Translations under genes and position numbers: made by a program
In this document: positions 1-6,198 of the stretch, one piece after another
How the letters are laid out: each line of letters opens with the position of its first letter
Numbering within the stretch: the stretch's first letter is position 1
Source: Bacillota bacterium
Lineage (GTDB): Bacteria; Bacillota; Clostridia; Christensenellales; Aristaeellaceae
Direction of reading: 5' to 3'
Assembly: GCA_023392755.1 (NCBI GenBank)
Contig: JAEWNM010000124.1
Coordinates: 1-11,786, forward strand
DNA: 11,786 nucleotides
Notes under the pieces: model-generated
What the model saw: the letters and a program-made list of their open reading frames with translations, nothing else
What the model was told of the DNA's origin: nothing
The model's database searches: none

Positions 1-2
1 CG

Positions 3-323
3 GTAATGCATGTCGGCCTAAAGGCGCGCCTGGGTTTTTCCGACGCCGCCCAAACCGCCCTGTCCGCAGGGGCGGCGTCCATCCTTCTTGATATATGGCG
101 GCAAAGGCTTGTCGTCCGGGGAATTCCCTGTTCTTTACACGTCTGGCCCGATTTTGCAGGAAAGCCATGCGCTGCCCAGCTTTCCTGCATATTGTTTATG
201 CGGCTGGGCAACCTACTGCTTGGATGCGCATTGGCAGGCCTTGCCGCATGGGCAGCCCACAGGAGGGAGAAAAAACGGAATCGCGAGGAGGAGCGTGCAT
301 GGAGCACCCCATCGGAAACATGA
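3..323 (+). CDS. DUF2953 family protein (YtfI-like), C-terminal part, cut by window start
   Basis: This open frame enters from the left edge and stops at TGA 321-323, so only about the last 106 residues are present; family members are usually about 200 residues. The visible part has the end-of-family pattern: GLKARLGFSDAAQTALSAG followed by a hydrophobic stretch, then a basic RLVVRG segment, VWPDFAG, and LGNLLLGCALAGLAA as a last hydrophobic helix before a charged tail. I recognise this as DUF2953 (YtfI of Bacillus), a membrane-associated protein of unknown function that characteristically sits directly before ytfJ, as here. Its last 25 bases overlap the start of ytfJ, which points to translational coupling. 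The true start lies outside the window. The family call rests on motif memory and on gene order. Confidence 0.72.
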   Translation, partial: VMHVGLKARLGFSDAAQTALSAGAASILLDIWRQRLVVRGIPCSLHVWPDFAGKPCAAQLSCILFMRLGNLLLGCALAGLAAWAAHRREKKRNREEERAWSTPSET

Positions 324-829
324 TGCAGACCACCATGGAAAATATCAAGGATATGGTGGATGTAAATACGGTGATCGGCGATCCGGTCAGCACCGCGGAA
401 GGCATGACGGTGATACCCGTATCCAAGGTCAGCTTCGGCTTTGTTGCCGGGGGCGGCGAATATGGTTCGGATGAAAAGAGCAAGGTGCATCCGCCCCAGG
501 GCTTTGAGGGAAAGATGCCCTTTGCCGGCGGCTCGGGAGCGGGCGTATCCGTGCAGCCGGTAGGCTTTTTGGTGGTGGGGAACGGCACGGTAAAAATGCT
601 GCCTGCACAGCCCGTTACCATGGCCGACCGCATGGTGGAGCTTTTGCCCCAGGTGGTGGAGGATGTGAGATCCATTTTCCATGGCGGGGAAGGCGGCAGG
701 GAAGGAAAATCCCGGCATATGTCCGCCGGCCAGGGAACGGGGGGGAGCCGTGAGGAGCGCCATGAGGGCCCCGGGCTTGGGCAGATGGGCCGGGGGGCAC
801 CCGCCTCCTATGATGACAGAATGTCCTGA
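299..829 (+). CDS. ytfJ: Spore protein YtfJ (GerW family)
   Basis: A 176-residue protein beginning at ATG 299, chosen because GAGGAGGAG at 285-293 is a well-placed ribosome binding site and because the family start MEHPIGNMMQTTMENIKDMV falls exactly there. An upstream in-frame ATG at 95 has no such site. Residues 22-50 (DVNTVIGDPV, then GMTVIPVSKVSFGF), the glycine-rich GGGEYG at 51-56, GGSGAGVSVQPVGFLVV at 77-93 and the AD(R)MVELLP segment are the family signature. The family is expressed in the forespore and needed for normal germination in Bacillus (GerW); its biochemical role is unknown. The last 50 or so residues form a Gly/Arg/Glu-rich low-complexity tail that makes this protein longer than typical members near 150 residues. 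It overlaps the preceding DUF2953 gene and is followed closely by a carboxypeptidase gene. Confidence 0.93.
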   Translation: MEHPIGNMMQTTMENIKDMVDVNTVIGDPVSTAEGMTVIPVSKVSFGFVAGGGEYGSDEKSKVHPPQGFEGKMPFAGGSGAGVSVQPVGFLVVGNGTVKMLPAQPVTMADRMVELLPQVVEDVRSIFHGGEGGREGKSRHMSAGQGTGGSREERHEGPGLGQMGRGAPASYDDRMS

Positions 830-855
830 TAAAAATGATTGCCTGGAGGAAGCGC

Positions 856-2010
856 ATGGCCGGATCGAAAGCGGCGGGGGTTCTTGCGGCAGCAGTTTGC
901 TTGTTTTTTCCCTTGAGCGCGCTGGCCCAGGAGGAGACGGCGGAGGTTTTCATGGCGTCCGCAAAGGCGGCCGTGCTGATAGAGCAGCAGACAGGCACGG
1001 TAATGTATGCCCAAAATGAAACGGCGCCTTTGCCCATGGCTTCCACCACCAAGGTGATGACGGCGCTGTTGACGCTGGAATACGGGCGGCTGGACGAAGT
1101 GGTTACCACAGGCAGGAATGCATTTGGCGTACCGGGCACCAGCATATATCTGGCCCTTGGTGAAAAACTGACGCTGGAGCAAATGCTCTACGGCCTGATG
1201 CTTGCCAGCGGCAACGACGCGGCGGTGGCTATTGCCGAGTATATCGGCGGCAGCGTGGATGCATTCTGCAAAAAAATGACGGAGCGGGCGGCGGAGCTTG
1301 GCTGCCGTGATACCGTGTTCATGACGCCCCACGGCTTGCCCAACAAGGTCCATCATACCACGGCCTATGACCTTGCGCTAATCGCAAGGGAAGCCATGAA
1401 ATATCCGCTGTTTCGCAAGATCGTATCCACCCAGCGGGCCACTATCCCCTGGGAAGGGCGTACATACAGCAGGATTCTCAACAATAAAAACAGACTGCTT
1501 TCCACTTATGAGGGAGCTACGGGCATCAAGACCGGCTATACAAAGGCCGCGGGCCGGTGCCTGGTTTTCGGCGCGGAGCGGGACGGCCTGGAGGTGGTTG
1601 GCGTTGTGCTCAGCTGCCCCAATTGGTTTGACGAGGCGGCCAAGGTCATGGATTACGGCTTTGCCAACTACCGGTACGTACTGATGCTGGCGGATGGGGA
1701 GCAGGTGCGCAGCCTGCCCGTTGCCGGCGGGGAGGAGAAAGAGGTTTCGGTGGTCCTTCATGGCGATCTGGCCGCGCCTGTTCAGGGGGAAGAATGGCCG
1801 CAGATGGAATTTGATTTGCCGGATTCCCTTGCGGCCGGGTTTTCAAAGGGGGATGTGGTAGGTGCCGCCAGGCTTTCCATAAACGGCCGCGTGCTGGTGG
1901 AACAGCCCCTGGTGGCCGCCAATGGTGTGGCACCCCGCACCTTTCGCACAGGCATCGGAAGAATCCTTGACCGATGGCTCCTTTTTGAGGATCGTGACCT
2001 GGCGCAATAG
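856..2010 (+). CDS. Secreted D-alanyl-D-alanine carboxypeptidase (PBP5-like, peptidase S11)
   Basis: This enzyme trims the terminal D-alanine from peptidoglycan stem peptides outside the membrane. Counting from ATG 856, residues 1-24 are a signal peptide with likely cleavage after ALA. The three serine-transferase motifs are all present: S63-T-T-K66, S118-G-N, and K225-T-G, with MTPHGLPNK around residues 156-164 as in the family. The C-terminal PBP5-type beta domain ends in an amphipathic stretch (GIGRILDRWLLF). ATG 856 is preferred because GGAGGA at 845-850 lies 5 bases upstream; ATG 835 has no clear site. Neighbours ytfJ and, further on, rluB suggest this is the DacB/DacF-type sporulation-linked enzyme, but I cannot tell which paralogue it is. 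The predicted protein stops at 2010, before the membrane anchor many clostridial relatives carry. That anchor is encoded just downstream in another frame, so the stop may be a frameshift artefact or real variation. Confidence 0.93.
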   Translation: MAGSKAAGVLAAAVCLFFPLSALAQEETAEVFMASAKAAVLIEQQTGTVMYAQNETAPLPMASTTKVMTALLTLEYGRLDEVVTTGRNAFGVPGTSIYLALGEKLTLEQMLYGLMLASGNDAAVAIAEYIGGSVDAFCKKMTERAAELGCRDTVFMTPHGLPNKVHHTTAYDLALIAREAMKYPLFRKIVSTQRATIPWEGRTYSRILNNKNRLLSTYEGATGIKTGYTKAAGRCLVFGAERDGLEVVGVVLSCPNWFDEAAKVMDYGFANYRYVLMLADGEQVRSLPVAGGEEKEVSVVLHGDLAAPVQGEEWPQMEFDLPDSLAAGFSKGDVVGAARLSINGRVLVEQPLVAANGVAPRTFRTGIGRILDRWLLFEDRDLAQ

Positions 2011-2089
2011 CGGGGCGGCGGTGCTGCTTACCGGCTTTGTGGCGCTGCTGCTGCTGGTTTGGCGCCGGTTGATCAAAAAAATCTGGTAA
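1982..2089 (+). other. Out-of-frame membrane-anchor coding segment after the carboxypeptidase
   Basis: Reading in the frame that ends at TAA 2087-2089 gives RIVTWRNSGAAVLL followed by TGFVALLLLVWRRLIKKIW: one hydrophobic helix and a basic cytoplasmic tail, the classic anchor of membrane-bound carboxypeptidases. The carboxypeptidase frame would run straight into it if the TTTTT run at 1982-1986 were one base shorter, giving DRWLLLRIVTWRNSG across the junction. The hairpin at 2102-2146 begins 12 bases after this TAA, as expected if the gene really ends at 2089. Alternatives are a separate 31-residue peptide from GTG 1994, overlapping the carboxypeptidase stop, or a +1 translational shift. I favour an indel in the genome or assembly. 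Confidence 0.6.
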
Positions 2090-2101
2090 TCCCCACCCAT
2101 G

Positions 2102-2146
2102 ACGCAAACCCGCCTTCCGGTTTTTTTCCGGAAGGCGGGTTTGCGT
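2102..2146 (+). terminator. Strong hairpin terminator, possibly bidirectional
   Basis: Bases 2102-2120 and 2128-2146 are perfect 19-bp reverse complements around a loop of seven T. The stem is GC-rich near the loop. There is little T-tract after it (GATTAGG), so it is less canonical than an intrinsic terminator on the + strand, but its position between the carboxypeptidase gene and the padR promoter fits transcription termination or insulation. Confidence 0.75.
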
Positions 2147-2179
2147 TGATTAGGAATGGATTAGAATTTGCTATACTGC

Positions 2180-2208
2180 TTGACACATAGTATTGCACAA
2201 TGTATGAT
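2180..2208 (+). promoter_or_regulatory. SigA-type promoter of the padR operon with candidate PadR operator
   Basis: TTGACA at 2180-2185 and TATGAT at 2203-2208 are separated by exactly 17 bases, a near-consensus vegetative promoter 24 bases before the padR start. An imperfect dyad (CACATAGTAT at 2184-2193 against ATACTGTG at 2207-2214, with ATTG/CAAT in the centre) covers the spacer and -10 box. PadR proteins commonly repress their own operon by binding such dyads, so autorepression is likely; the operator assignment is inference. Confidence 0.8.
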
Positions 2209-2231
2209 ACTGTGCGTCGGGAGGTGATGCC

Positions 2232-2543
2232 ATGGATATCCAGCTGAAACGGGGCCTGATAGAAATTTGCGTTCTCTCCCTGCTTTCGCAGAAGGATTCC
2301 TACGGCTATCAGCTCATCAAGGACATATCTGCCGTCATAGATATATCGGAGTCAACGCTGTACCCCATTTTGCGAAGGCTGGAAAGCGCGCAGTGCCTTC
2401 GCATTTACACCAGGGAACATGATGGCCGGTTGCGCAAGTATTACGCCGTCACCCAGGCGGGCCGGGACAGGATTGCGGAATTTTTGACCGACTGGGTGGA
2501 TGTGATGAAGGTATACGATTTTATCAGGAGGGTAGGACAATGA
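2232..2543 (+). CDS. PadR family transcriptional regulator
   Basis: A 103-residue winged-helix DNA-binding protein. Residues 1-90 make up the PadR domain: LKRGLIEICVLSLLS and YGYQLIKDIS in the first helices, the recognition helix with ESTLYPILRRLES near residues 40-52, and the wing HDGRLRKYYAVTQAGR near 63-79. GGGAGGTG at 2219-2226 lies 5 bases before ATG 2232. Its stop overlaps the next start (ATGA), so it is cotranscribed and translationally coupled with the DUF1700 and DUF4097 genes. This three-gene arrangement is widespread in Firmicutes; short PadR proteins of this subfamily (PadR-s1-like, without a long C-terminal domain) usually repress their own operon. What signal releases it is not visible here. 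Confidence 0.95.
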   Translation: MDIQLKRGLIEICVLSLLSQKDSYGYQLIKDISAVIDISESTLYPILRRLESAQCLRIYTREHDGRLRKYYAVTQAGRDRIAEFLTDWVDVMKVYDFIRRVGQ

Positions 2544-3118
2544 CGCGGAAACAATTTCTTGACGGGCTGAAGCAGGAGATGCATGGCCTGCCGCAGCGGG
2601 AAATTGATCAAACGCTTCACTACTATTCGGAGATCATTGCCGACCGTATGGAGGAAGGCATGACCGAAGAAGAAGCCGTGGCCAAAATGGAGCCCATGCA
2701 CGTCATTGCAAGGAGGGTAGCCGCGGATTTCAGGGGAACGGCGGCGCCAAGAGCCAAAATGTCAGGCTTCATGATCGCGCTGATCATACTGGGATTTCCG
2801 CTGTGGTTCCCGCTGCTTATAACAGGCGCGGCCCTGATGGTTGTAATGCTGACGCTGGCCTGGGTTATGGTGCTGGTGCTCTGGGCGGTCTGCCTGGCGC
2901 TGTTTTCGGGCGGCATGGCGGCCATCATCACGCTTTTCATTGGCGGCTACCGCTTTGGAGTGCCGGTGGTTGGGCAAATCGGCCTGGGGATGGCGGCCAT
3001 GGGGCTGTCGATCTTCCTGTTTTACGGGGCGAAGGGGGCCATCCCCTTGGCTACAGGCGCAACGCTGCGGCTTGTATCACGTATTAAAAAGGGATTTGTG
3101 AGGAGGGGGATTGTATGA
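2540..3118 (+). CDS. DUF1700 (HAAS-type) membrane protein
   Basis: A 192-residue protein. Residues 1-65 are a soluble helical domain of the DUF1700/HAAS type: MTRKQFLDGLKQEM, LPQREIDQTLHYYSE, and the acidic MTEEEAVAKM turn followed by IARRVAADF. Residues about 76-166 hold three to four membrane segments, and the tail is basic (RIKKGFVRRG), probably cytoplasmic. Proteins of this family nearly always lie between a PadR regulator and a DUF4097 protein, as here, and are thought to act with them at the membrane; the mechanism is unknown. The start ATG 2540 overlaps the padR stop by four bases, and the internal site GGAGGG at 2527-2532 supports it. The stop overlaps the next gene by four bases in the same way. 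Confidence 0.9.
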   Translation: MTRKQFLDGLKQEMHGLPQREIDQTLHYYSEIIADRMEEGMTEEEAVAKMEPMHVIARRVAADFRGTAAPRAKMSGFMIALIILGFPLWFPLLITGAALMVVMLTLAWVMVLVLWAVCLALFSGGMAAIITLFIGGYRFGVPVVGQIGLGMAAMGLSIFLFYGAKGAIPLATGATLRLVSRIKKGFVRRGIV

Positions 3119-4020
3119 ATAGGAAAAACGGCATTTTGAAGATGGCCGGCGTACTGCTGGTGGTGGGTCTGGCATTGTATTTTGTGAGCATGGCGGCATT
3201 TGCGTCCGATGCTCCCGCACAGGGCAGCAATACGACGGAAATCGTGTACGAAAAGGAAGACTACGCGGTAAGCGCGGCAGGCATTGATGAGATCAGGATC
3301 AGAACCCGGAACATGCCCGTCACGGTGACGCCATCCAAGGGTGATGAAATTACGCTTCATTATTACACCTGCGAAAAGGACCCTTACGAGGTATCGCTGG
3401 ATGACGGCGTTCTCACGCTCAAGTACAAATACGAAAATCTTTTCAACGTAAGCAATTGGTTTAACGGGTCCACCATTTACAATGTGATCAATAACGCGAA
3501 CCCAAAGGTGGAGGTGGTCGTGCCCGAAGCGTATGCCGGCGCACTGATGTTGGATACCTCCAACGCTTCCGTACGTGTATCCGGCCTGACCGCGGCTGGG
3601 GATGTACGAGCCGATACCTCCAACGCATCCATTGAAATGAGCAATGTATCCGCAAAGCTTGTAGGCGCCTATACCTCCAACGGCTCGGTAACGCTGGATA
3701 CGGTGATCGTTTCCGGTACGGCGGAGATGAAGTCTTCCAACGGCTCGCTCACGGCCAGGCAGGTGGCGGCCAAAGACAAGCTGCGCCTGGAAACCTCCAA
3801 CGGCCGCGTCGTTGTGGATCAGGTGACGTCCACGGCCATCGAGCTTAAAAGCTCCAACGGCTCCATCTCCGGCAGCGTGGGCGGCAAGCGGGACGATTAT
3901 ACCATCTCATCCGACACATCCAACGCGGACAGCAACCTGGATTCAGGCGGACATGGGCGGTTCCGGCTTGCGGTGAATACCTCCAACGGTGCCATCAACA
4001 TCCGTTTTCTTGGAGAATAA
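3115..4020 (+). CDS. DUF4097 family beta-solenoid protein, membrane-anchored or secreted
   Basis: A 301-residue protein with an N-terminal hydrophobic segment (residues about 9-30, after MNRKNGILK) that serves as signal peptide or anchor, followed by an exported domain. Residues 40-145 include the typical DUF4097 opening (IDEIRIRTRNMPVTVTPSKG). From about residue 147 the sequence becomes a regular ladder of eight turns, each with a [TS]SN[AG] corner: DTSNAS twice, YTSNGS, KSSNGS, ETSNGR, KSSNGS, DTSNAD and NTSNGA, spaced 19-22 residues. This predicts a right-handed beta-helix like that of bacterial adhesins. AGGAGG at 3101-3106 precedes ATG 3115. It is the last gene of the padR operon, before a terminator. 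Function is unknown; family members are linked to envelope stress or surface interaction only by context. Confidence 0.9.
   Translation: MNRKNGILKMAGVLLVVGLALYFVSMAAFASDAPAQGSNTTEIVYEKEDYAVSAAGIDEIRIRTRNMPVTVTPSKGDEITLHYYTCEKDPYEVSLDDGVLTLKYKYENLFNVSNWFNGSTIYNVINNANPKVEVVVPEAYAGALMLDTSNASVRVSGLTAAGDVRADTSNASIEMSNVSAKLVGAYTSNGSVTLDTVIVSGTAEMKSSNGSLTARQVAAKDKLRLETSNGRVVVDQVTSTAIELKSSNGSISGSVGGKRDDYTISSDTSNADSNLDSGGHGRFRLAVNTSNGAINIRFLGE
3556..3988 (+). repeat. Coding repeat: eight Ser-Asn-Gly/Ala ladder units
   Basis: The ten-base core ACCTCCAACG or a near variant recurs at 3556, 3616, 3673, 3733, 3793, 3850, 3916 and 3979, giving spacings of 60, 57, 60, 60, 57, 66 and 63 bases, all multiples of three. 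It encodes one corner of each beta-solenoid turn in the DUF4097 protein. The intervening sequence is well diverged, so this is an old protein repeat rather than a recent tandem duplication. Confidence 0.9.
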
Positions 4021-4030
4021 AGCATTTGAC

Positions 4031-4090
4031 AACAAGCCCCGCCACTACATTGACAGCGTGCCCCGCCAGCTGGCGGGGCTTGTTTTTTGT
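4031..4090 (+). terminator. Intrinsic terminator of the padR operon with two alternative hairpins
   Basis: Bases 4031-4044 and 4071-4084 are perfect 14-bp reverse complements and can pair across a 26-base loop. The 3' arm can instead fold with 4060-4070 as part of a perfect 20-base palindrome (4060-4079). Either form is followed by TTGTTTTTTG and a second run of seven T at 4094-4100. The structure ends the PadR/DUF1700/DUF4097 transcript. Confidence 0.85.
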
Positions 4091-4151
4091 CGCTTTTTTT
4101 GATATGCTGGCAAAGGTGTTCAAGACCGCACGGCTATGAAGGAGATGCAGC

Positions 4152-4709
4152 ATGCTGACGATCCTGCCTCTGAATGAGACATTGATTTCCCTATACAATC
4201 AGATTGAAAACCGATACCTGGTGGGGGAATTGGCAGCCGTGCGTGTGACCCGGTCAGGATTTTCGTTGGAGTATATGCCGCTGAACAAGGCGGAGTGGCG
4301 CACCTATCCGCCGGTGAGCCTATTTACGCCGCAGGAGCTGCTCAAACGCAAGGACGCGGTGTGCTTTTTTGCGTTTTTGGACGGGCAGCTTGCCGGACAG
4401 GCAGTGGCGTCCCACCATTGGAACAATCTGGCCATGCTGTGGGACATACGGGTAAATGTGCATTCGCGCCGCAAAGGCGTGGGCCGGGCGCTGCTGGAGG
4501 CCTGCCGCAGCTGGGCATTGCCCCGGGGGCTGAAGGGTTTGATGGCGGAAACGCAGGATGCCAACCCGGCAGCCTGCCAATTTTATCAAAGCTGCGGATT
4601 TGTGCTGGGCGGTGTGGACAGAATGCTGTATGCGGCTATCCCCCAGCAGGCGCAAAAGCCGCCCGCGCTTCGCGACAGCGCGCTGTTCTTCTATCTTTTG
4701 TTTGACTGA
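4152..4709 (+). CDS. GNAT N-acetyltransferase, streptothricin-acetyltransferase-like
   Basis: A 185-residue acetyl-CoA-dependent acetyltransferase. Motif A is clear: LWDIRVNVHSRRKGVGRALL at residues 96-115, where R107-x-x-G-V-G binds the CoA pyrophosphate. Then come GLMAETQDANPAACQFY at 129-145 and CGFVLGGVDRMLYA at 148-161, and the protein ends in ALFFYLLFD. From memory, the WN..A...DI.V block, the GLM.ETQD.N..AC.FY..CGF..G.VD.MLYA block and the aromatic C-terminal strand match streptothricin acetyltransferases (Sat4/SatA/YyaR group), which inactivate streptothricin antibiotics by acetylating their beta-lysine. Chromosomal members often have unproven substrates, so resistance is not claimed. 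AAGGAG at 4139-4144 precedes ATG 4152; rluB follows after 28 bases. A weak promoter may lie in the T-rich tail of the previous terminator. Confidence 0.88.
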   Translation: MLTILPLNETLISLYNQIENRYLVGELAAVRVTRSGFSLEYMPLNKAEWRTYPPVSLFTPQELLKRKDAVCFFAFLDGQLAGQAVASHHWNNLAMLWDIRVNVHSRRKGVGRALLEACRSWALPRGLKGLMAETQDANPAACQFYQSCGFVLGGVDRMLYAAIPQQAQKPPALRDSALFFYLLFD

Positions 4710-4737
4710 CTGACGTTTGATAAGGGGAAGGATCAGC

Positions 4738-5442
4738 ATGCGCCTGCAAAAATATCTTGCCATGTGCGGGGTTGCGTCCAGGCGGACGGCGGAAAAGATG
4801 ATACTGGATGGCCGGGTGAAGGTCAACGGCGCCGAAATTACCCAGATGGGTGTTTTGGTGGAGCCTTTTGACACCGTGCTTGTAGACGGCAAGCCTGTTC
4901 AGCCGGAAGAGGAAAAGCATTATCTGCTCTACCACAAGCCGATGGGGGAAATGACCACCGCCTCCGATCCGGAAGGGCGGCCCACCGTGCTGGATAAATT
5001 CAGGGATTATCCCGTTCGGCTGTATCCCGTGGGAAGGCTGGATTTTGACAGCGAAGGGCTGCTGCTTCTGACCAACGACGGCGAGCTGACCCAGCGGATG
5101 CTCCACCCCAGCAGGGAGGTGGAGAAGGTATACCTGGCCAAGGTCTCCAACCGCCTTGCGCCGGAGGCGGCCAGGCGGCTTACGGAGGGCGTGTGGCTGG
5201 GCGGACGGAAGACCGCTCCCGCCAAGGTGCGTATCCTGAAGTATGACGCATTTTCCACCTCGGTGCTGGTCGCCATTCACGAGGGGCGCAACCGCCAGGT
5301 GCGGCGCATGTTTGAGGCGGTCAATCATCAGGTGGTGCTTTTGAGGCGGGTGCAGTTCGGCCCATTAAAGCTGGGGGATGTACAGCGTGGTCAATGGCGG
5401 CATCTGACGGCGGATGAAGTCCGGCTGCTGAAGGGCCTGTGA
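4738..5442 (+). CDS. rluB: rRNA pseudouridine synthase, RsuA/RluB family
   Basis: A 234-residue enzyme that isomerises uridine to pseudouridine in ribosomal RNA. Residues 1-48 are an S4 RNA-binding domain (MRLQKYLAMCGVASRRTAEK, GRVKVNG). The catalytic domain carries LLYHKPMG at 63-70, GRLDFDSEGLLLLTNDG at 99-115 with catalytic D102, MLHPSREVEKVYLAKV at 121-136 and HEGRNRQVRRMFEA at 181-194. ATG 4738 is preferred over an upstream TTG at 4717 because AAGGGGAAGGA at 4722-4732 lies just before it and the S4 domain starts there. RluB (23S rRNA) is favoured over RsuA (16S) by the dacB-spmAB-rluB gene order known from Bacillus and relatives. Its stop overlaps the next gene by four bases (GTGA), indicating cotranslation with mnmM. 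Confidence 0.9.
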   Translation: MRLQKYLAMCGVASRRTAEKMILDGRVKVNGAEITQMGVLVEPFDTVLVDGKPVQPEEEKHYLLYHKPMGEMTTASDPEGRPTVLDKFRDYPVRLYPVGRLDFDSEGLLLLTNDGELTQRMLHPSREVEKVYLAKVSNRLAPEAARRLTEGVWLGGRKTAPAKVRILKYDAFSTSVLVAIHEGRNRQVRRMFEAVNHQVVLLRRVQFGPLKLGDVQRGQWRHLTADEVRLLKGL

Positions 5443-6014
5443 ATCGCATGGGCTATTTGTTGAAAAGCGCCCGGTATCTGGCGGCTGAATGCCACCGGCA
5501 GCTGCTGACATCAGGTGACCGGGTCATCGATGCCACCATGGGCAACGGCCAGGACACATGTTCCCTTGCAAAGCTTGTGGGGGAGCACGGTAAAGTGATT
5601 GCCTTTGATGTGCAGGGGCCGGCCGTCGGGAGTACTGCAAAGCTTTTATCGGAGCAAGGCCTTCTTTCCCGGTGCGAGCTGCATTGCCTTGGTCATGAGC
5701 ATGTTTTGAAAGTGGTAAAGGAACCGGTTATGCTGGCTGTGTTCAATTTGGGCTGGCTTCCCGGCGGCGACAAATCCGTCACCACCCGCTGGGAAACGAC
5801 GCGGATGGGCATTGATGGCTGTTTACAGCTGCTGATGGCCGGCGGCGTGTGCACCATTTGCGCCTATCCCGGCCATCAGGAGGGCGGCCGGGAGCTTCAC
5901 GAGCTTACGCGCTGGCTTGGCGCTATCCCGCCACAGCAGTTTAACATCCTCCATCATCGCTTTTTGAATGCCGGACCCGGCGCGCCGGAATGCTTCATTC
6001 TCCAAAAACAATAG
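5439..6014 (+). CDS. mnmM: tRNA mnm5s2U-pathway methyltransferase MnmM (YtqB family)
   Basis: A 191-residue class I SAM-dependent methyltransferase. The SAM motif is VIDATMGNGQDTCSLAKLVG at residues 29-48, followed by GKVIAFDVQ at 51-59 and the family-specific FNLGWLPGGDKSVTT at 102-116. Residues HHRFLNAG near 173-180 also fit. These match Bacillus YtqB, which was shown to be MnmM, converting 5-aminomethyl-2-thiouridine to its methylated form at the wobble position of certain tRNAs. The start is taken as GTG 5439, overlapping the rluB stop; ATG 5448 is an alternative that loses three residues. AAGGG at 5431-5435 is the only nearby ribosome binding site and is close to the GTG, so coupled reinitiation is likely. 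A small terminator follows. Confidence 0.88.
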   Translation: MNRMGYLLKSARYLAAECHRQLLTSGDRVIDATMGNGQDTCSLAKLVGEHGKVIAFDVQGPAVGSTAKLLSEQGLLSRCELHCLGHEHVLKVVKEPVMLAVFNLGWLPGGDKSVTTRWETTRMGIDGCLQLLMAGGVCTICAYPGHQEGGRELHELTRWLGAIPPQQFNILHHRFLNAGPGAPECFILQKQ

Positions 6015-6025
6015 TCCATTGCCCT

Positions 6026-6048
6026 GCCGCTGACAGCGGTTTCTTTTT
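6026..6048 (+). terminator. Short intrinsic terminator after mnmM
   Basis: GCCGCT at 6026-6031 can pair with AGCGGT at 6035-6040 (five perfect pairs plus one G-U) around a three-base loop, and TTTCTTTTT follows. It is small but correctly shaped, and placed 12 bases after the mnmM stop. Confidence 0.6.
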
Positions 6049-6147
6049 GCGTAAAATTGTGAAAAGAAAAACAAGCAAAGTACTGATTTCAGCAGGAAAT
6101 AGGGGGAGAATGTAGAATAATAGAAATTGGGAAGGATTTGAACCTTT

Positions 6148-6176
6148 TTGTCATACCTCGTGAAGAGGTTTATAGG
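6148..6176 (+). promoter_or_regulatory. Likely promoter of the biotin decarboxylase operon
   Basis: TTGTCA at 6148-6153 and TATAGG at 6171-6176 are 17 bases apart and match the vegetative consensus in five and four positions. Transcription would begin close to 6183, leaving a leader of only about 16 bases that holds the ribosome binding site. The spacer contains ACCTC/GAGGT (6155-6159 and 6165-6169), overlapped by AACCT/AGGTT (6141-6145 and 6166-6170), a possible repressor site. The rest of 6049-6147 is AT-rich, and I see no gene or other convincing promoter in it. Confidence 0.5.
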
Positions 6177-6198
6177 AAAACCACGGGAGGGGATCGCC

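Noticed and set aside
95..298. Longer ytfJ start at ATG 95
   Set aside because: The added residues read across the DUF2953 gene, carry no GerW similarity, and the strong ribosome binding site is at 285-293.
3556..3988. Regularly spaced repeats suggestive of a CRISPR array
   Set aside because: The repeats are only about ten bases, spacing stays in multiples of three, and the frame is an intact DUF4097 protein whose structure explains the period.
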